Part shown: one piece after another, positions 36,461 to 44,934 of the stretch | Layout: each line of letters begins with the position of its first letter | How positions within the stretch are numbered: position 1 is the first letter of the stretch | From: JANQOH01 sp965201115 | GTDB taxonomy: Bacteria > Pseudomonadota > Alphaproteobacteria > UBA7887 | Assembly: GCA_965201115.1 (NCBI GenBank) | Contig: OZ241745.1 | Coordinates: 248,001-312,000 of the forward strand | Direction: 5' to 3' | DNA length: 64,000 nucleotides | Notes under the pieces: generated by a model | The model's database searches: none | Told to the model about the DNA's origin: nothing | The model's input: only the letters and a program-made list of their open reading frames with translations | Made by a program: the position numbers and the translations under genes

Positions 36461-37764
36461 GGCTCGACGCCCTCGTTCTCGGCGCGCTGGAGTTCGCCGA
36501 ACGAGCCCGCGTAACGCTCGGACAGCTCGTTGTCGGTAAATCGTTTCTCGCCATTGTTCTTTTGATACTCCAGCAACCCGGCCCAGCATTTGACATAAAG
36601 ACGACGGGCATCTACGTCGAGGTTACGCTGCGAGGCTACGGCGGCAAGAGCGGTTGCGTTGGCCGACTGCATTCCGGCGTCGAATTCGTGTCCTGTAGCG
36701 TCCCGACCGACGTCGATCAACTTGTGCCCGATATCGACAAGCAGCGTGCGCCGATCCTGGATATGCGCCAAATGCAACTGTGGCGCATAATCGTTATTCT
36801 CGTGGAACGCCGAGCCCGACACCGCAAGTCGCATTTGCAACGCCGGGTAGCGAGGAAGTTCGTCCAGAATTTCGGAGGTCGCGGCGAAGATGCCGAATAA
36901 CGGGATACCGCCCTCGATTCCCGGCGCGTCGATCAGTACCCTCATTGCCGCCAAAACGCGCTGCAAAGCCCTGCCTCTGACATTGGTGAGGGTTTCGACT
37001 TCGTCCAGCAACAACGCCAGCCCATGAACGCCCGCCTGCGGCGCGAATCGATTCAGGGACCATAACATGTCTCTGCCGAAACGCTTTCTGTCGCCCGCTG
37101 TTATTCCGGCAAGCTTGAGCTCCGAACGCTCCTGTCTGTCGAGTGTGTCGATCTCGCCATCCAGCCATCGTATCGCGGCCTCGCCTCCGGGCGAATCCTC
37201 GTCGTCCTTCGCTTCCCGCAGCGCCGCGGCCATGACGCGACCGAATGTGCGCTCCGGATACGTTGTCTTTCCGACACTTGCGATCCACCTGTCGAGCGCG
37301 ACCTCCGGGTCAGGAACGCCGCGTTCGGAAATTTCCTGTCGCTTCGTATGCAGAACCCGATGGAGCAGCCCGCGCAGCCCCGGATTCGAATATCCGGGCA
37401 GGGACAATTGTTGGACCGTCTTGCCGTAGAGAGCGAAGGGATCGTCAACGCTGACCCCCGGCGCGCAGGCGACGTACGACACCGCAAAATTTTCGCGCAG
37501 CGCGCGTGCGCCGAGCGCCAGAAGAAAATGGGTCTTTCCGCCGCCGTAGGGCGCCAGGACGAGCTTGAAGTGCGCCGCCGAACGGCACAAATCGCGCAGA
37601 TAGCGCTCAGTCAAGCGGTCCAGCCAGCCGTCGATGCCGACGGAATAGCGGGGAAGGGTATTCGAGGCGTCGGCGATGCCGCCGGGCGGCTTGCCGTTGG
37701 CCGCCAGGGTAGCCCATAGCTGGCGGGCTTGCGCCGCAGCCGTCTCGCGCTGTCCGTCAGGCAT
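36457..37764 (-). CDS. BrxD-like P-loop ATPase (second of three)
   Basis: 435 residues. Walker A APYGGGKTH (71-79), Walker B GLALLLDEVETLT (248-260), an FAVSYVACAPG strand after the P-loop and a late GIPLFGIFAATSEIL sensor-like strand. It is a paralogue of the next gene upstream: both have (P)RxSxGIDGxLxRLxE before the P-loop. Family: BREX system ATP-binding domain (DUF2791-like), recognised by motif. It overlaps the upstream ATPase by 8 bp and the downstream ATPase by 4 bp. Confidence 0.75.
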   Translation of the reverse strand: MPDGQRETAAAQARQLWATLAANGKPPGGIADASNTLPRYSVGIDGWLDRLTERYLRDLCRSAAHFKLVLAPYGGGKTHFLLALGARALRENFAVSYVACAPGVSVDDPFALYGKTVQQLSLPGYSNPGLRGLLHRVLHTKRQEISERGVPDPEVALDRWIASVGKTTYPERTFGRVMAAALREAKDDEDSPGGEAAIRWLDGEIDTLDRQERSELKLAGITAGDRKRFGRDMLWSLNRFAPQAGVHGLALLLDEVETLTNVRGRALQRVLAAMRVLIDAPGIEGGIPLFGIFAATSEILDELPRYPALQMRLAVSGSAFHENNDYAPQLHLAHIQDRRTLLVDIGHKLIDVGRDATGHEFDAGMQSANATALAAVASQRNLDVDARRLYVKCWAGLLEYQKNNGEKRFTDNELSERYAGSFGELQRAENEGVEP

Positions 37765-38914
37765 GGTTCGCGATCCTTTCCAACGCGCCGCCGGCCGCCA
37801 TTTTGATATAGTCGCGTACCCGGCCTTGATGTATGTCTGTTGCGTACTCGTTTGCGCGCGCGTCCAGGCGCTCCAGCAAGCCTGCCCGCGCGTCGGAAGG
37901 CATGCCGGCCTCGGCGCCGATGTCCGCGATGCGGGCGGCGATTTCGCGGTAGAACAGGGGGTCGTCGGGCCCGGGATCGGTCAGCTCGTCCAACGCTACC
38001 CAGATCGCGCGCGGATTCGGAGGGGGCGGCGGCGTCGCTCGTTCGATACGCTGCCTCAAAGCGCCGAGATAGCCGCCGGTGGTTTCGATGAAGTCTTCCG
38101 CCGCCGCATAGTAGACGACGCAACCGCCGATAGCGCCGACCGCCATGTAATCGACGAAAGTTCGGAGATGTGCCAGGCGGCGCAGTATTCGTGTGCGCCC
38201 GCCCCTGTTCAGCGCCGTCTCGGTTTCGTCGAACAGCACGACGAGGCCGGAATAGCCGAGCGCGCGCGGTAGCGACAACAGGGATCGCAACCAGGCGCCC
38301 GCGTTCTTCTGCATAAGCTTGCCGAGGGGCCGCGGCAACCAACGGTGTTGCCGGCACAGGCGCCCCGGCGCCGCGTTATGCCCGCGGGCCGCCTCCAACA
38401 GCGCCGCGAGCGAGTCGCACAGCTCGTCTTCGTCCGTCAGGGCGGCGGCCGCATACGACCGCGCCAGATTGCGGTAGTCGGGCGCCAGCGTCTTGTCGGC
38501 GCAAAGGCGCTCGCTCGCCGGGGCGTTTGCGATAACGCGAACCACGCCGGCGTCGCCGACGGACGTCGGTTTCCCCGGAGGTTTCATACGATGCGCGATC
38601 GAGCGATAAGTCTCGTCCAGAGTGTCGAACGGGCTTCTGTCCAGGCAATCGACGTATGCAGTAACGAAGCCGTATTCGCACGCGCGGTGTTCCACGGCGC
38701 GGAGGAAATGCGTTTTCCCGCGTCCGTACGGCGCATGGATAAACTGCATCTCGCCCCCGCCGGCGGCAGCGAAGGGAAGGGTCTCTTCGGCGATACGCCG
38801 GAGCGCGCCATCGATGCCGGCAGACAGGCGGATCGTTGTTTCGCCGTCTGCCGGAGCGACGCCGTTCGCCGCCAAGGCGGCCAGGATATGCCTCGGGTTC
38901 ATGGCGCGGCTCAT
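37757..38914 (-). CDS. BrxD-like P-loop ATPase (first of three)
   Basis: 385 residues from ATG 38914 (overlap ATGA with the upstream gene; ATG 38902 is an alternative). Walker A APYGRGKTH (61-69) and Walker B GLVVLFDETETAL (223-235). Same layout as the following ATPase (IRLSAGIDGALRRIAEE before the P-loop; AYVDCLDRSPFDTLDE after). The C-terminus (about 320-385) is shorter than in its paralogue. Together they may form a mixed ring or loader complex for the helicase, an inference from gene coupling. Confidence 0.75.
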   Translation of the reverse strand: MSRAMNPRHILAALAANGVAPADGETTIRLSAGIDGALRRIAEETLPFAAAGGGEMQFIHAPYGRGKTHFLRAVEHRACEYGFVTAYVDCLDRSPFDTLDETYRSIAHRMKPPGKPTSVGDAGVVRVIANAPASERLCADKTLAPDYRNLARSYAAAALTDEDELCDSLAALLEAARGHNAAPGRLCRQHRWLPRPLGKLMQKNAGAWLRSLLSLPRALGYSGLVVLFDETETALNRGGRTRILRRLAHLRTFVDYMAVGAIGGCVVYYAAAEDFIETTGGYLGALRQRIERATPPPPPNPRAIWVALDELTDPGPDDPLFYREIAARIADIGAEAGMPSDARAGLLERLDARANEYATDIHQGRVRDYIKMAAGGALERIANHA

Positions 38915-39723
38915 TGCATCTTCTCGATCCACAGCGATGCCAGCTGATGGCCGAGCCCCCCTTGCGCCAGGTTGGGCAAGGTAAGCGCGGCGCCGCGGCC
39001 GATGGCCGCCATGTTCGGCGTCTGGCTCGCCAGGCGTTCATGGTCGTTCGCATACCAGCCGCCGCGCCCGAAACGGGCCATGTCGTATATGAACTGGCAC
39101 ATCGAATAGTCCTTGAATTTCTTTCTGTTGGGTTGCTTCCTGAACGCGCTGTCGCGATACTGGCGCTCAAGCACGACGTGCAGATACAGCGTTCGGATGG
39201 GGGTCTTGCCGCCGCGGTCCTCGCCGCGCGCCCGCGCACACCCCAAGGCGTTCTTGACCGTCGCGAAAAACTCGTCGCGCGCAAACGGCGCGCCGTCGAG
39301 TTTCTCCTTCGCATCCCGGATACGGGCGAACAGGCGCGCGCCATCGGTCTCGTCGAACATGTCCAGCTTCTCGCTGCCGAGATACAACGTCACGCGCGCA
39401 AGGCGGTACTGGACCTTGAAGCAATCGACCCAGTCGTAATTCTGCAACCTGCGCGTCGGCCATCCCGCGTCGCCCGCGGCGTTGTGCAGCGCTTCCCTGC
39501 GCTTCGCGAGTTTGTCTTCGACGCGGCGCTTGAGCGCGTCCCGGCGCTTTTCGAGGGTTTCGACCAACCCGCTCTCCGAAACCTCGCGTACGGCGTCGAT
39601 GGTCTTGTCGATCAAAGACAGCAAGGGCAGGTCGTCGTCCGGCTTGGCGCGCGACAAGGCATCGGTCGTGCGCTTTGCCTTGGCGACGCCCTTCTTTATG
39701 GCCTGAATTTCGTCGTCGAGCAC
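38911..39723 (-). CDS. Unrecognised coiled-coil protein, first gene of the helicase/ATPase operon
   Basis: 270 residues from a GTG at 39723 (VLDDEIQAIKKGVAKAKRTT). Residues about 5-90 are strongly charged and helical (KRRDALKRRVEDKLAKRREAL), probably a coiled coil. The rest includes DWVDCFKVQYRLARVTLYLG and FIYDMARFGRGGWYANDHER, with no motif I recognise. It has no TerB-like tellurite-resistance features, so it does not match the first gene of known Shango systems. Being first and overlapping the ATPases by 4 bp, it may be the effector, adaptor or DNA-end sensor. Confidence 0.65.
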   Translation of the reverse strand: MLDDEIQAIKKGVAKAKRTTDALSRAKPDDDLPLLSLIDKTIDAVREVSESGLVETLEKRRDALKRRVEDKLAKRREALHNAAGDAGWPTRRLQNYDWVDCFKVQYRLARVTLYLGSEKLDMFDETDGARLFARIRDAKEKLDGAPFARDEFFATVKNALGCARARGEDRGGKTPIRTLYLHVVLERQYRDSAFRKQPNRKKFKDYSMCQFIYDMARFGRGGWYANDHERLASQTPNMAAIGRGAALTLPNLAQGGLGHQLASLWIEKMQ

Positions 39724-39894
39724 CGGGCGCCTCCCATGCGGCGGTCCAGCGGGTAACGCGCGCGTTCCGCCGTTGCAGCGCCGACGATAGCGGCCGCCGC
39801 GCGCCGCGCAACCCTGTCGCCGGGGGCGCGATGCGGTGGAGGGGGGCGGCCGGGCAACCGGTCGGCATCGTTCCGCCCGCGCAGTGGCGCTGTC

Positions 39895-39960
39895 GGCGAG
39901 ACGCCCGCGCCGAAGGCGCGGACTGCCCGGGACCGCGGGCGTCCCCGCCCGCACGTCCCG
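39895..39960. repeat. Dispersed palindromic repeat, two facing copies
   Basis: GCGAGACGCCCGCGCC (minus orientation) and CCGGGACCGCGGGCGTCCCC followed by GCCCGCACGTCCCG (plus orientation), separated by a short GCGCCGAAGGCGC hairpin. Confidence 0.65.
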
Positions 39961-40023
39961 ACCGTCCCGAACGAGGCCGGGCAGGGCGCGTCGCCGGCGC
40001 GCGCGCCCGGACTGCCGGTCGTC

Positions 40024-40052
40024 TGGACAACCCGCGGATATATTTCTATAAT
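40024..40052 (+). promoter_or_regulatory. Near-consensus sigma-70 promoter
   Basis: TGGACA at 40024-40029, a 17-base spacer, then a perfect TATAAT at 40047-40052. It is one of only two perfect TATAAT -10 boxes noticed in intergenic DNA of this GC-rich window. Transcription would start near 40059. Confidence 0.7.
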
Positions 40053-40058
40053 GTTCCC

Positions 40059-40226
40059 ATGACCGCCGCCTCCCGCGCAACCTCCGCCCGCGCCGCCGCT
40101 CGGCGGGCGCCCGGCGCGCCGGCCCGGGCGGGAGCCCCGCAGAGCCCCGCGGATCCCCGCAACGCCCTTGCCCGCCCGGCGCCGCGCGTCGCGCGGCGGG
40201 GATATGCTATGTTCGGCGGGGCGTGA
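40059..40226 (+). CDS. Possible leaderless small ORF upstream of the antiporter
   Basis: 55 codons starting MTAASRATSARAAARRAPGA and ending ARRGYAMFGGA. The ATG coincides with the predicted transcription start of the promoter just upstream, so the message would be leaderless, and its stop overlaps the antiporter GTG (GTGA). The composition (Ala/Arg/Pro) is what random high-GC DNA gives, so it may be non-coding. Kept because of the promoter and the coupling. Confidence 0.3.
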   Translation: MTAASRATSARAAARRAPGAPARAGAPQSPADPRNALARPAPRVARRGYAMFGGA

Positions 40227-41848
40227 CGCAGACACTTTACATACTTGCCGCCTATCTGGTTTTCGCCGGGCTGTTCATGCGGTTGCGGGTGGGGCCGGTG
40301 GTGGGGCTGCTGGTGGCCGGCGCGGCCATCGGGCCGTTCGGCGCCGGGCTGGTGAGCGACGTCGAGGCGGTCTCGACCCTCGCCGAGCTCGGCATCCTGT
40401 TCCTGCTGTTCAACGTCGGGCTCGAGATCAAGTTCGAGCGCCTGCGGCTGTTCGGGTGGCGCGTCTATGCGCTCGCGGTGGGGCAGGTGGCGCTCACGGC
40501 GGTCGCGTTCGCGCTGGCGGCGCGGGGGCTGGGGCTGGCCCCGGAAGCCTCGGCGCTCGTCGGCGGCGCGCTGGCGCTGTCCTCCACCGCCGTGGCGCTG
40601 CAGGTCCTGGCCGACCTGGGGCGGATGCTCACGCAGCTCGGCCGCCTCGCCATCGCCACGCTGCTCGTCCAGGACCTCGCGGTGGGGCCGCTGCTCGCGG
40701 CGGCGAATGTGCTGGCCGCGGGCGAGGACATCCGCGAATCGCTGTTGCACATGGCCGTGGGCGGCGCGATCGCGGTGGCGGCGGTCGTGGCGCTGACGCG
40801 GTTCGCCCTGCCGCGCGCCATTCGGCTGGTGGGTTCGCTCGGCGGGGGCGAGCTGTTTCTCGGCCTCGTGCTGCTGGCGGTGTTGGGCGCCAGTCAGGCG
40901 ACCGAACATGCAGGGCTTTCCGCCGGCCTGGGCGCGTTTCTCGCCGGGCTCCTGGTGGCGGACACCGAATACCGCCACCAGATCGCGGCGGATATCGCGC
41001 CGTTCCGCGGGCTTCTGCTCGGGTTGTTCTTCATGGCGGTGGGCATGAGCACCGACCTGACGCTGGCGCTCGACCGCATTGGCGCGGTGGCGGCGATAGC
41101 CGGCGCGCTTCTGTTCGGCAAGGCGGCCCTGCTTGTCGCGATCGCGCTGGCGCTCGGCTATTCGCTGCGGCTCGCGCTTCAGCTCGGCGTGTTGCTCGGG
41201 CAGGGAAGCGAGTTCTCGTTCGTGATCGTGGCGGCCGCCATGGCCGGCGGGCTGCTGACCGACGGTCTCGGCGATACCCTGACCGTGGCGATCGCGCTGT
41301 CGATGCTGGCGGCGCCGCTGGCCGCCGCGGCGGCGCGGCGATTTCTCGACCGCGTGGAGGGCGCCGCGGCGAGCCCGCTCTCGGACATCGACTCCGACAC
41401 CGCCGCGCTGCGCGGCCACGTGGTGATCGTCGGGTTCGGGCAGGTAGGCAAGGCGCTGGCGCGCCATCTGATCGGGCTCGGCGTGTCGGTGGTGGTGCTC
41501 GACGCCGATTCGCAGCGGGTCCGCGACGCGCGCAAGCGGGGGCTGCCGGTATATTTCGGCAACGCGGCGCGCACCGATGTGTTGCGCGCGGTTCATGTCG
41601 ATCGCGCGCGGCTGGCGGTGCTGGCGCTCCCCGACGGCGATCTGACCGCGCGCGTGCTGGCGACGATCCGGCGCATCGCCCCCCGCACGCGCCTCGTCGC
41701 CCGCGCCCCGCACGACACCGACGCCGACATGCTGCGCCGCGCCGGCGCCGAGACCATCGTTGTCGACAGTTTGGGCACCGCGGTAGAACTGGCCGAACGC
41801 TCGATCGTGCTGCTCGACCTCCCTGCCGAAGCGCGCACGGCGGCATGA
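40223..41848 (+). CDS. Kef/CPA2-family cation:proton antiporter with TrkA-N domain
   Basis: 541 residues from GTG 40223. About 12 membrane spans (residues 1-375) with CPA2 motifs LGILFLLFNVGLEIKFERLR, GALALSSTAVALQVLADLG and FFMAVGMSTDL. A C-terminal Rossmann TrkA-N domain (about 392-520) has GHVVIVGFGQVGKALARHL and VVLDADSQRV. It probably exchanges K+ (or Na+) for protons, gated by nucleotide. No ancillary KefF/G gene. Translation may be coupled to the short ORF upstream; no Shine-Dalgarno is obvious before the GTG. Confidence 0.9.
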   Translation: MTQTLYILAAYLVFAGLFMRLRVGPVVGLLVAGAAIGPFGAGLVSDVEAVSTLAELGILFLLFNVGLEIKFERLRLFGWRVYALAVGQVALTAVAFALAARGLGLAPEASALVGGALALSSTAVALQVLADLGRMLTQLGRLAIATLLVQDLAVGPLLAAANVLAAGEDIRESLLHMAVGGAIAVAAVVALTRFALPRAIRLVGSLGGGELFLGLVLLAVLGASQATEHAGLSAGLGAFLAGLLVADTEYRHQIAADIAPFRGLLLGLFFMAVGMSTDLTLALDRIGAVAAIAGALLFGKAALLVAIALALGYSLRLALQLGVLLGQGSEFSFVIVAAAMAGGLLTDGLGDTLTVAIALSMLAAPLAAAAARRFLDRVEGAAASPLSDIDSDTAALRGHVVIVGFGQVGKALARHLIGLGVSVVVLDADSQRVRDARKRGLPVYFGNAARTDVLRAVHVDRARLAVLALPDGDLTARVLATIRRIAPRTRLVARAPHDTDADMLRRAGAETIVVDSLGTAVELAERSIVLLDLPAEARTAA

Positions 41849-41900
41849 ATGCCAAGGGCTATCGATATCGACCGCCCCGGGACGCGCCGAACCGCCCCGG

Positions 41901-41929
41901 TGGCCAACCGCCCCGGTTCGGGCTATAAT
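41901..41929 (+). promoter_or_regulatory. Promoter of the rloAB pair
   Basis: TGGCCA at 41901-41906, a 17-base spacer and a perfect TATAAT at 41924-41929, placing the start about 27 bases ahead of the RloA ATG at 41963. The -35 box matches only four of six positions. Confidence 0.6.
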
Positions 41930-41962
41930 CGCGTATCGGCGCCGGAATAACGGGGAAGTCGC

Positions 41963-43270
41963 ATGTTGCTGCGTTTCGGCGTGTCGAACCATCTGTCGAT
42001 CCGCGACTTTCAGGCACTGCTGCTGACGCCTGCCGCGTTGCGGGAACCGGCGGAGGGGTTGATCTCGTGCCCGCCCGCGCCCGGAGGCAAACTGCTTCCC
42101 GCCGCCGTCATCTACGGCGCCAACGCGTCCGGCAAGACGAATTGCATCCACGCCATGCATTTCATGCGCCATCTGGTGTTGGGTTCTCATGCCCACGGGA
42201 AGCCGGGCGAGAATGTCCCGCGCTATCCTTTCAAACTCGATCCGGCCTGCATCGATACGCCGTCGCGCTTCGAAATCGATTTCGTCCTCGACGACGGCGT
42301 GCGCTACCATTACGGTTTCGAGGCGTCCGACAAGGCGTTCGAATCGGAATGGTTGTACGCCTTCCCCAAGGCGCGCCGCCGGATATTGTTCGAGCGCGAC
42401 GGAAGCGACTATCGTTTCGGCCGCTGGTTGGCAGGCAAAAACGAGATCGTTCGGGGCTTGACCAGACCCAACAGCCTGTACGTTTCGGCGGCGGCGCAGA
42501 ACGGGCATGAGCAGCTGTCCGGTATCTTCGGGTACTTCGAAGCGCTTCATGGCGTTGGCGCTACCGACGTTACGGGCGTGGAGGGCATATTACGGTTCGC
42601 CGGAGACGAACCGGACCGTCGAACGATCGATTTTCTCGAGCATGTCGGCATTGCGGTATCGGGATACAGAAAAAAGAAAGACGATATGTACGCCAGGATC
42701 GGGAACGATATGAAAAAAATCGGGGCCATGACCGGCATTCCCGAGGGAGCGGCGGCGTCCGAAGCGTTGCATGACCGCTTTGCGATACTGGCGAGGGACG
42801 GGGAACTGCAACTCGCTCATCGCAGCTGGGCGGGCAACGACGTTTACCTTGAGCTGGAACGGGAAAGCGCGGGCACGCGGCGGCTGCTTCTCGTATTGCG
42901 CGAGACGTATCGTGCGCTGGACAAGGGCTTGCCGTTGGCGATCGACGAACTGGACGCCAGCTTGCACACTCAGGCCGCCAAATCGGTGCTCGGCCTGTTT
43001 TGCTCTCATGAGACGAATCCGAACGGCGCGCAACTGATCGCGACGACTCACGATACCAACCTGATGAAGGTCCGGATGTCGACGCGGGACCGGATTCTGA
43101 GGCAGGATCAAATCTGGTTCGCGGAGCAGGGGCGGGATGGCGAGACGACCCTGTATCCGCTTACCGATTACCGGACTCGCAAGGGCGATAATATCGAGAG
43201 GGAGTACTTGCAGGGCCGTTACGGCGCGACGCCTCTCGATGATATTGTCACGGGCCATGGCGCGGCGTAG
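41963..43270 (+). CDS. RloA-like AAA family ATPase
   Basis: 435 residues. N-terminal LLRFGVSNHLSIRDF and Walker A YGANASGKTN (51-60) are typical of the AAA15/RloA group, related to OLD and SMC-type ATPases. Walker B/D-loop LAIDELDASLHTQAAKSVL and the H-switch-like QLIATTHDTNLMK lie near the C-terminus. It is paired with an RloB homologue, overlapping by 14 bp. In other bacteria RloA/RloB, like AbiLi/AbiLii, are found beside restriction systems and act in abortive-type phage defence. Moderately lower GC than neighbours. Confidence 0.85.
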   Translation: MLLRFGVSNHLSIRDFQALLLTPAALREPAEGLISCPPAPGGKLLPAAVIYGANASGKTNCIHAMHFMRHLVLGSHAHGKPGENVPRYPFKLDPACIDTPSRFEIDFVLDDGVRYHYGFEASDKAFESEWLYAFPKARRRILFERDGSDYRFGRWLAGKNEIVRGLTRPNSLYVSAAAQNGHEQLSGIFGYFEALHGVGATDVTGVEGILRFAGDEPDRRTIDFLEHVGIAVSGYRKKKDDMYARIGNDMKKIGAMTGIPEGAAASEALHDRFAILARDGELQLAHRSWAGNDVYLELERESAGTRRLLLVLRETYRALDKGLPLAIDELDASLHTQAAKSVLGLFCSHETNPNGAQLIATTHDTNLMKVRMSTRDRILRQDQIWFAEQGRDGETTLYPLTDYRTRKGDNIEREYLQGRYGATPLDDIVTGHGAA

Positions 43271-43928
43271 CCGCAAGGACGGCCGCGGCGATCCGATAGC
43301 GTTCGAACGCCGTCGTTCCGTTCGGGATCGGAGGCGGCGCTTCGTTCTGTTTTGCGAAGGCCGCAACACGGAACCGGGGTACTTCGGAGCGGTTCGGCGG
43401 TTCTGCGCGGGAGGCGCCGTCGCCATACGGATTGTGCAAGGTCTCGGCGTGCCGATGGCGGTTGCGGAGCGCGCCGCGGATGAAAGCAGGCAACTTCGTG
43501 CAAGGGGCGCGGGTCGCGGCGGGGACCGGATCTGGGCGGTGTTCGACCGTGACAGCCACCCGGAATATGAGGAAGCGGCGGTGCTTTGCGAGCGGCACGG
43601 GGTCGAAGTCGCGCGTTCGGACCCGTGCTTCGAGCTCTGGTTGATTCTCCATATCGAGAAATACGACAAGGCGTGCGGCAATAGCGACGTGCAAAGGCGT
43701 CTTGAGACGCTGCGCCCCGAATACGATCGCAAAGGCGCCAAGACGGCGGACTTTACCGGCTTGATTCGCTGTGCAGAGGATGCGGAAGAACGCGCGGCCA
43801 TGCAATTGCGTTTGCGCGAACGGGAAGGAAAGCCGTTCGGCAATCCTTCGACCACGGTCGGGAATTTAACCCGCGCCATTCGCGAGGCGAACGGGCAAGC
43901 GCGTTGGAGCGCGCCGCCCGCCCGATAA
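43257..43928 (+). CDS. RloB-like protein
   Basis: 223 residues from ATG 43257, overlapping RloA. The core RFVLFCEGRNTEPGYFGAVR, RIWAVFDRDSHPEY and SDPCFELWLILHIEK form the RloB signature; the E and D-x-D positions look like a Toprim-type metal site, which suggests a nuclease activated by RloA. The C-terminal GNPSTTVGNLTRAI is also family-typical. Convergent with the nitrile-hydratase-like genes 65 bp later. Confidence 0.85.
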   Translation: MARRSRKDGRGDPIAFERRRSVRDRRRRFVLFCEGRNTEPGYFGAVRRFCAGGAVAIRIVQGLGVPMAVAERAADESRQLRARGAGRGGDRIWAVFDRDSHPEYEEAAVLCERHGVEVARSDPCFELWLILHIEKYDKACGNSDVQRRLETLRPEYDRKGAKTADFTGLIRCAEDAEERAAMQLRLREREGKPFGNPSTTVGNLTRAIREANGQARWSAPPAR

Positions 43929-43993
43929 TCCGAACCGCCGCCGGGGCGTACCGGGCCCGACATTCGATTTCCGCGCAGGCGAACCCCGCTCGG

Positions 43994-44614
43994 TCACGGC
44001 CGGCGCGCGCGCGCCGCGCCGATCATGCTGTCGCGGCTCACGAGGCGGGCCAGTTCGGGCTCGGGCCAACCCGCTGTTCCCGCGGGACGTTCGGGGACAA
44101 CGAGATAGCGCATGTCGGCGGTCGAATCGTGGACGCGGACCTCGACGCCGGACGGCAGCTCCGTGCCGAATTCGCGCAGGACGGCGCGCGGCTCGCGAAT
44201 CGCGCGGCGGCGGTAGGCGGCGGACTTGTACCACCGCGGCGGCAGGCCGAGCAGCGCGCGCGGATAGCATGAACACAGCGTGCAGACGACCAGATTATGG
44301 ACGCGCGGCGTATTGGCGACCGCGACCAGCGGCGTTCCGTCGGTGGCGATGTCGAGCTCCTCGGCCGCCGCGGCGGCGTCTGCCAGCAGGCGCGCGGCAT
44401 AGGCGGGGTCGGTCCACGCGCGGGCAACGATGCGCGCGCCGCGGGCGGGGGTGCGGGCGTCCATCGCCGCGACCTGCGCCGCGTGCTCCGCCGCCGTGAA
44501 GACGCCGTTCTCGACGAGCAGCTCCTCCACGGCGAGAGCGAGCCGGCGGTAATGCGGGTCGCCGGTCGGCGGCGGGCCGTGGGCGTGTTCGCGCGGCGCG
44601 CGCTCTCGCGTCAT
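43994..44614 (-). CDS. Nitrile hydratase-type alpha subunit (cobalt type)
   Basis: 206 residues. The metal-binding motif is VCTLCSCYPRALLGLPPRWYKS; the CTLCSC form (Thr between the first cysteines) is that of cobalt enzymes, where two cysteines are oxidised. Further family sequence: GARIVARAWTDPAYAARLL and EVRVHDSTADMRYLVVPERP. It adds water to nitriles, or hydrolyses thiocyanate in SCNase relatives. Start ATG 44614 overlaps the beta-C gene (ATGA). The alpha subunit is last in the operon, an order seen in SCNase-like and toyocamycin nitrile hydratase clusters. Confidence 0.9.
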   Translation of the reverse strand: MTRERAPREHAHGPPPTGDPHYRRLALAVEELLVENGVFTAAEHAAQVAAMDARTPARGARIVARAWTDPAYAARLLADAAAAAEELDIATDGTPLVAVANTPRVHNLVVCTLCSCYPRALLGLPPRWYKSAAYRRRAIREPRAVLREFGTELPSGVEVRVHDSTADMRYLVVPERPAGTAGWPEPELARLVSRDSMIGAARARRP

Positions 44615-44934
44615 GGGCGGGCCTCCTCGCCGGGTCCGGCGGGTTCGAGCCAGTGTTCGTGGATTTCGACCTCGGCGGCGTCGCCGGGTGCGCCGGCGTA
44701 ACCGGGCCACAGAAGCGCCTGCCGGAAACGCACGCGGTAGAGCGGCCGGCGCGGCAGGCCGTCGCCGCCGTAAGCGAGCGTTTCCGGATTGCGGAACGCG
44801 CCGCATATGCGCTCGATCTCGCCGATCTTGCCGCGGACATAGTGCGGCGTGCGGATATGCGGCTTGCGCGGCCCGGCGGGCGGGCGGCTTTCCGCGACGC
44901 GCACACGGTCGCCGGCGGCGTAGCGCGGCGTCAC
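44611..44934 (-). CDS. Nitrile hydratase beta subunit, C-terminal half (separate gene)
   Basis: 107 residues: YAAGDRVRVAESRPPAGPRK, then HIRTPHYVRGKIGEIERICG and YRVRFRQALLWPGY. This is the SH3-like C-terminal domain of the nitrile hydratase beta subunit, standing alone. ATGA overlaps join it to the N-terminal-half gene upstream and to the alpha gene downstream. In classic nitrile hydratases both halves are one polypeptide of about 220 residues. Confidence 0.88.
   Translation of the reverse strand: MTPRYAAGDRVRVAESRPPAGPRKPHIRTPHYVRGKIGEIERICGAFRNPETLAYGGDGLPRRPLYRVRFRQALLWPGYAGAPGDAAEVEIHEHWLEPAGPGEEARP

Larger units (their letters stand above)
39724..40222. other. Non-coding stretch with promoter and repeats upstream of the antiporter
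   Basis: About 500 bp. It holds two facing copies of the dispersed repeat (39895-39910 and 39928-39960) and a near-consensus promoter (40024-40052). A possible short ORF (40059-40226) is listed separately. The operon on the minus strand must start from a promoter here, but no clear one was found on that strand. Confidence 0.5.

Noticed and set aside
32851..39723. Assignment of the operon as a complete BREX or Shango system
   Set aside because: No PglZ, methyltransferase, BrxC or TerB gene is encoded within or beside it, and the ATPase is present three times.
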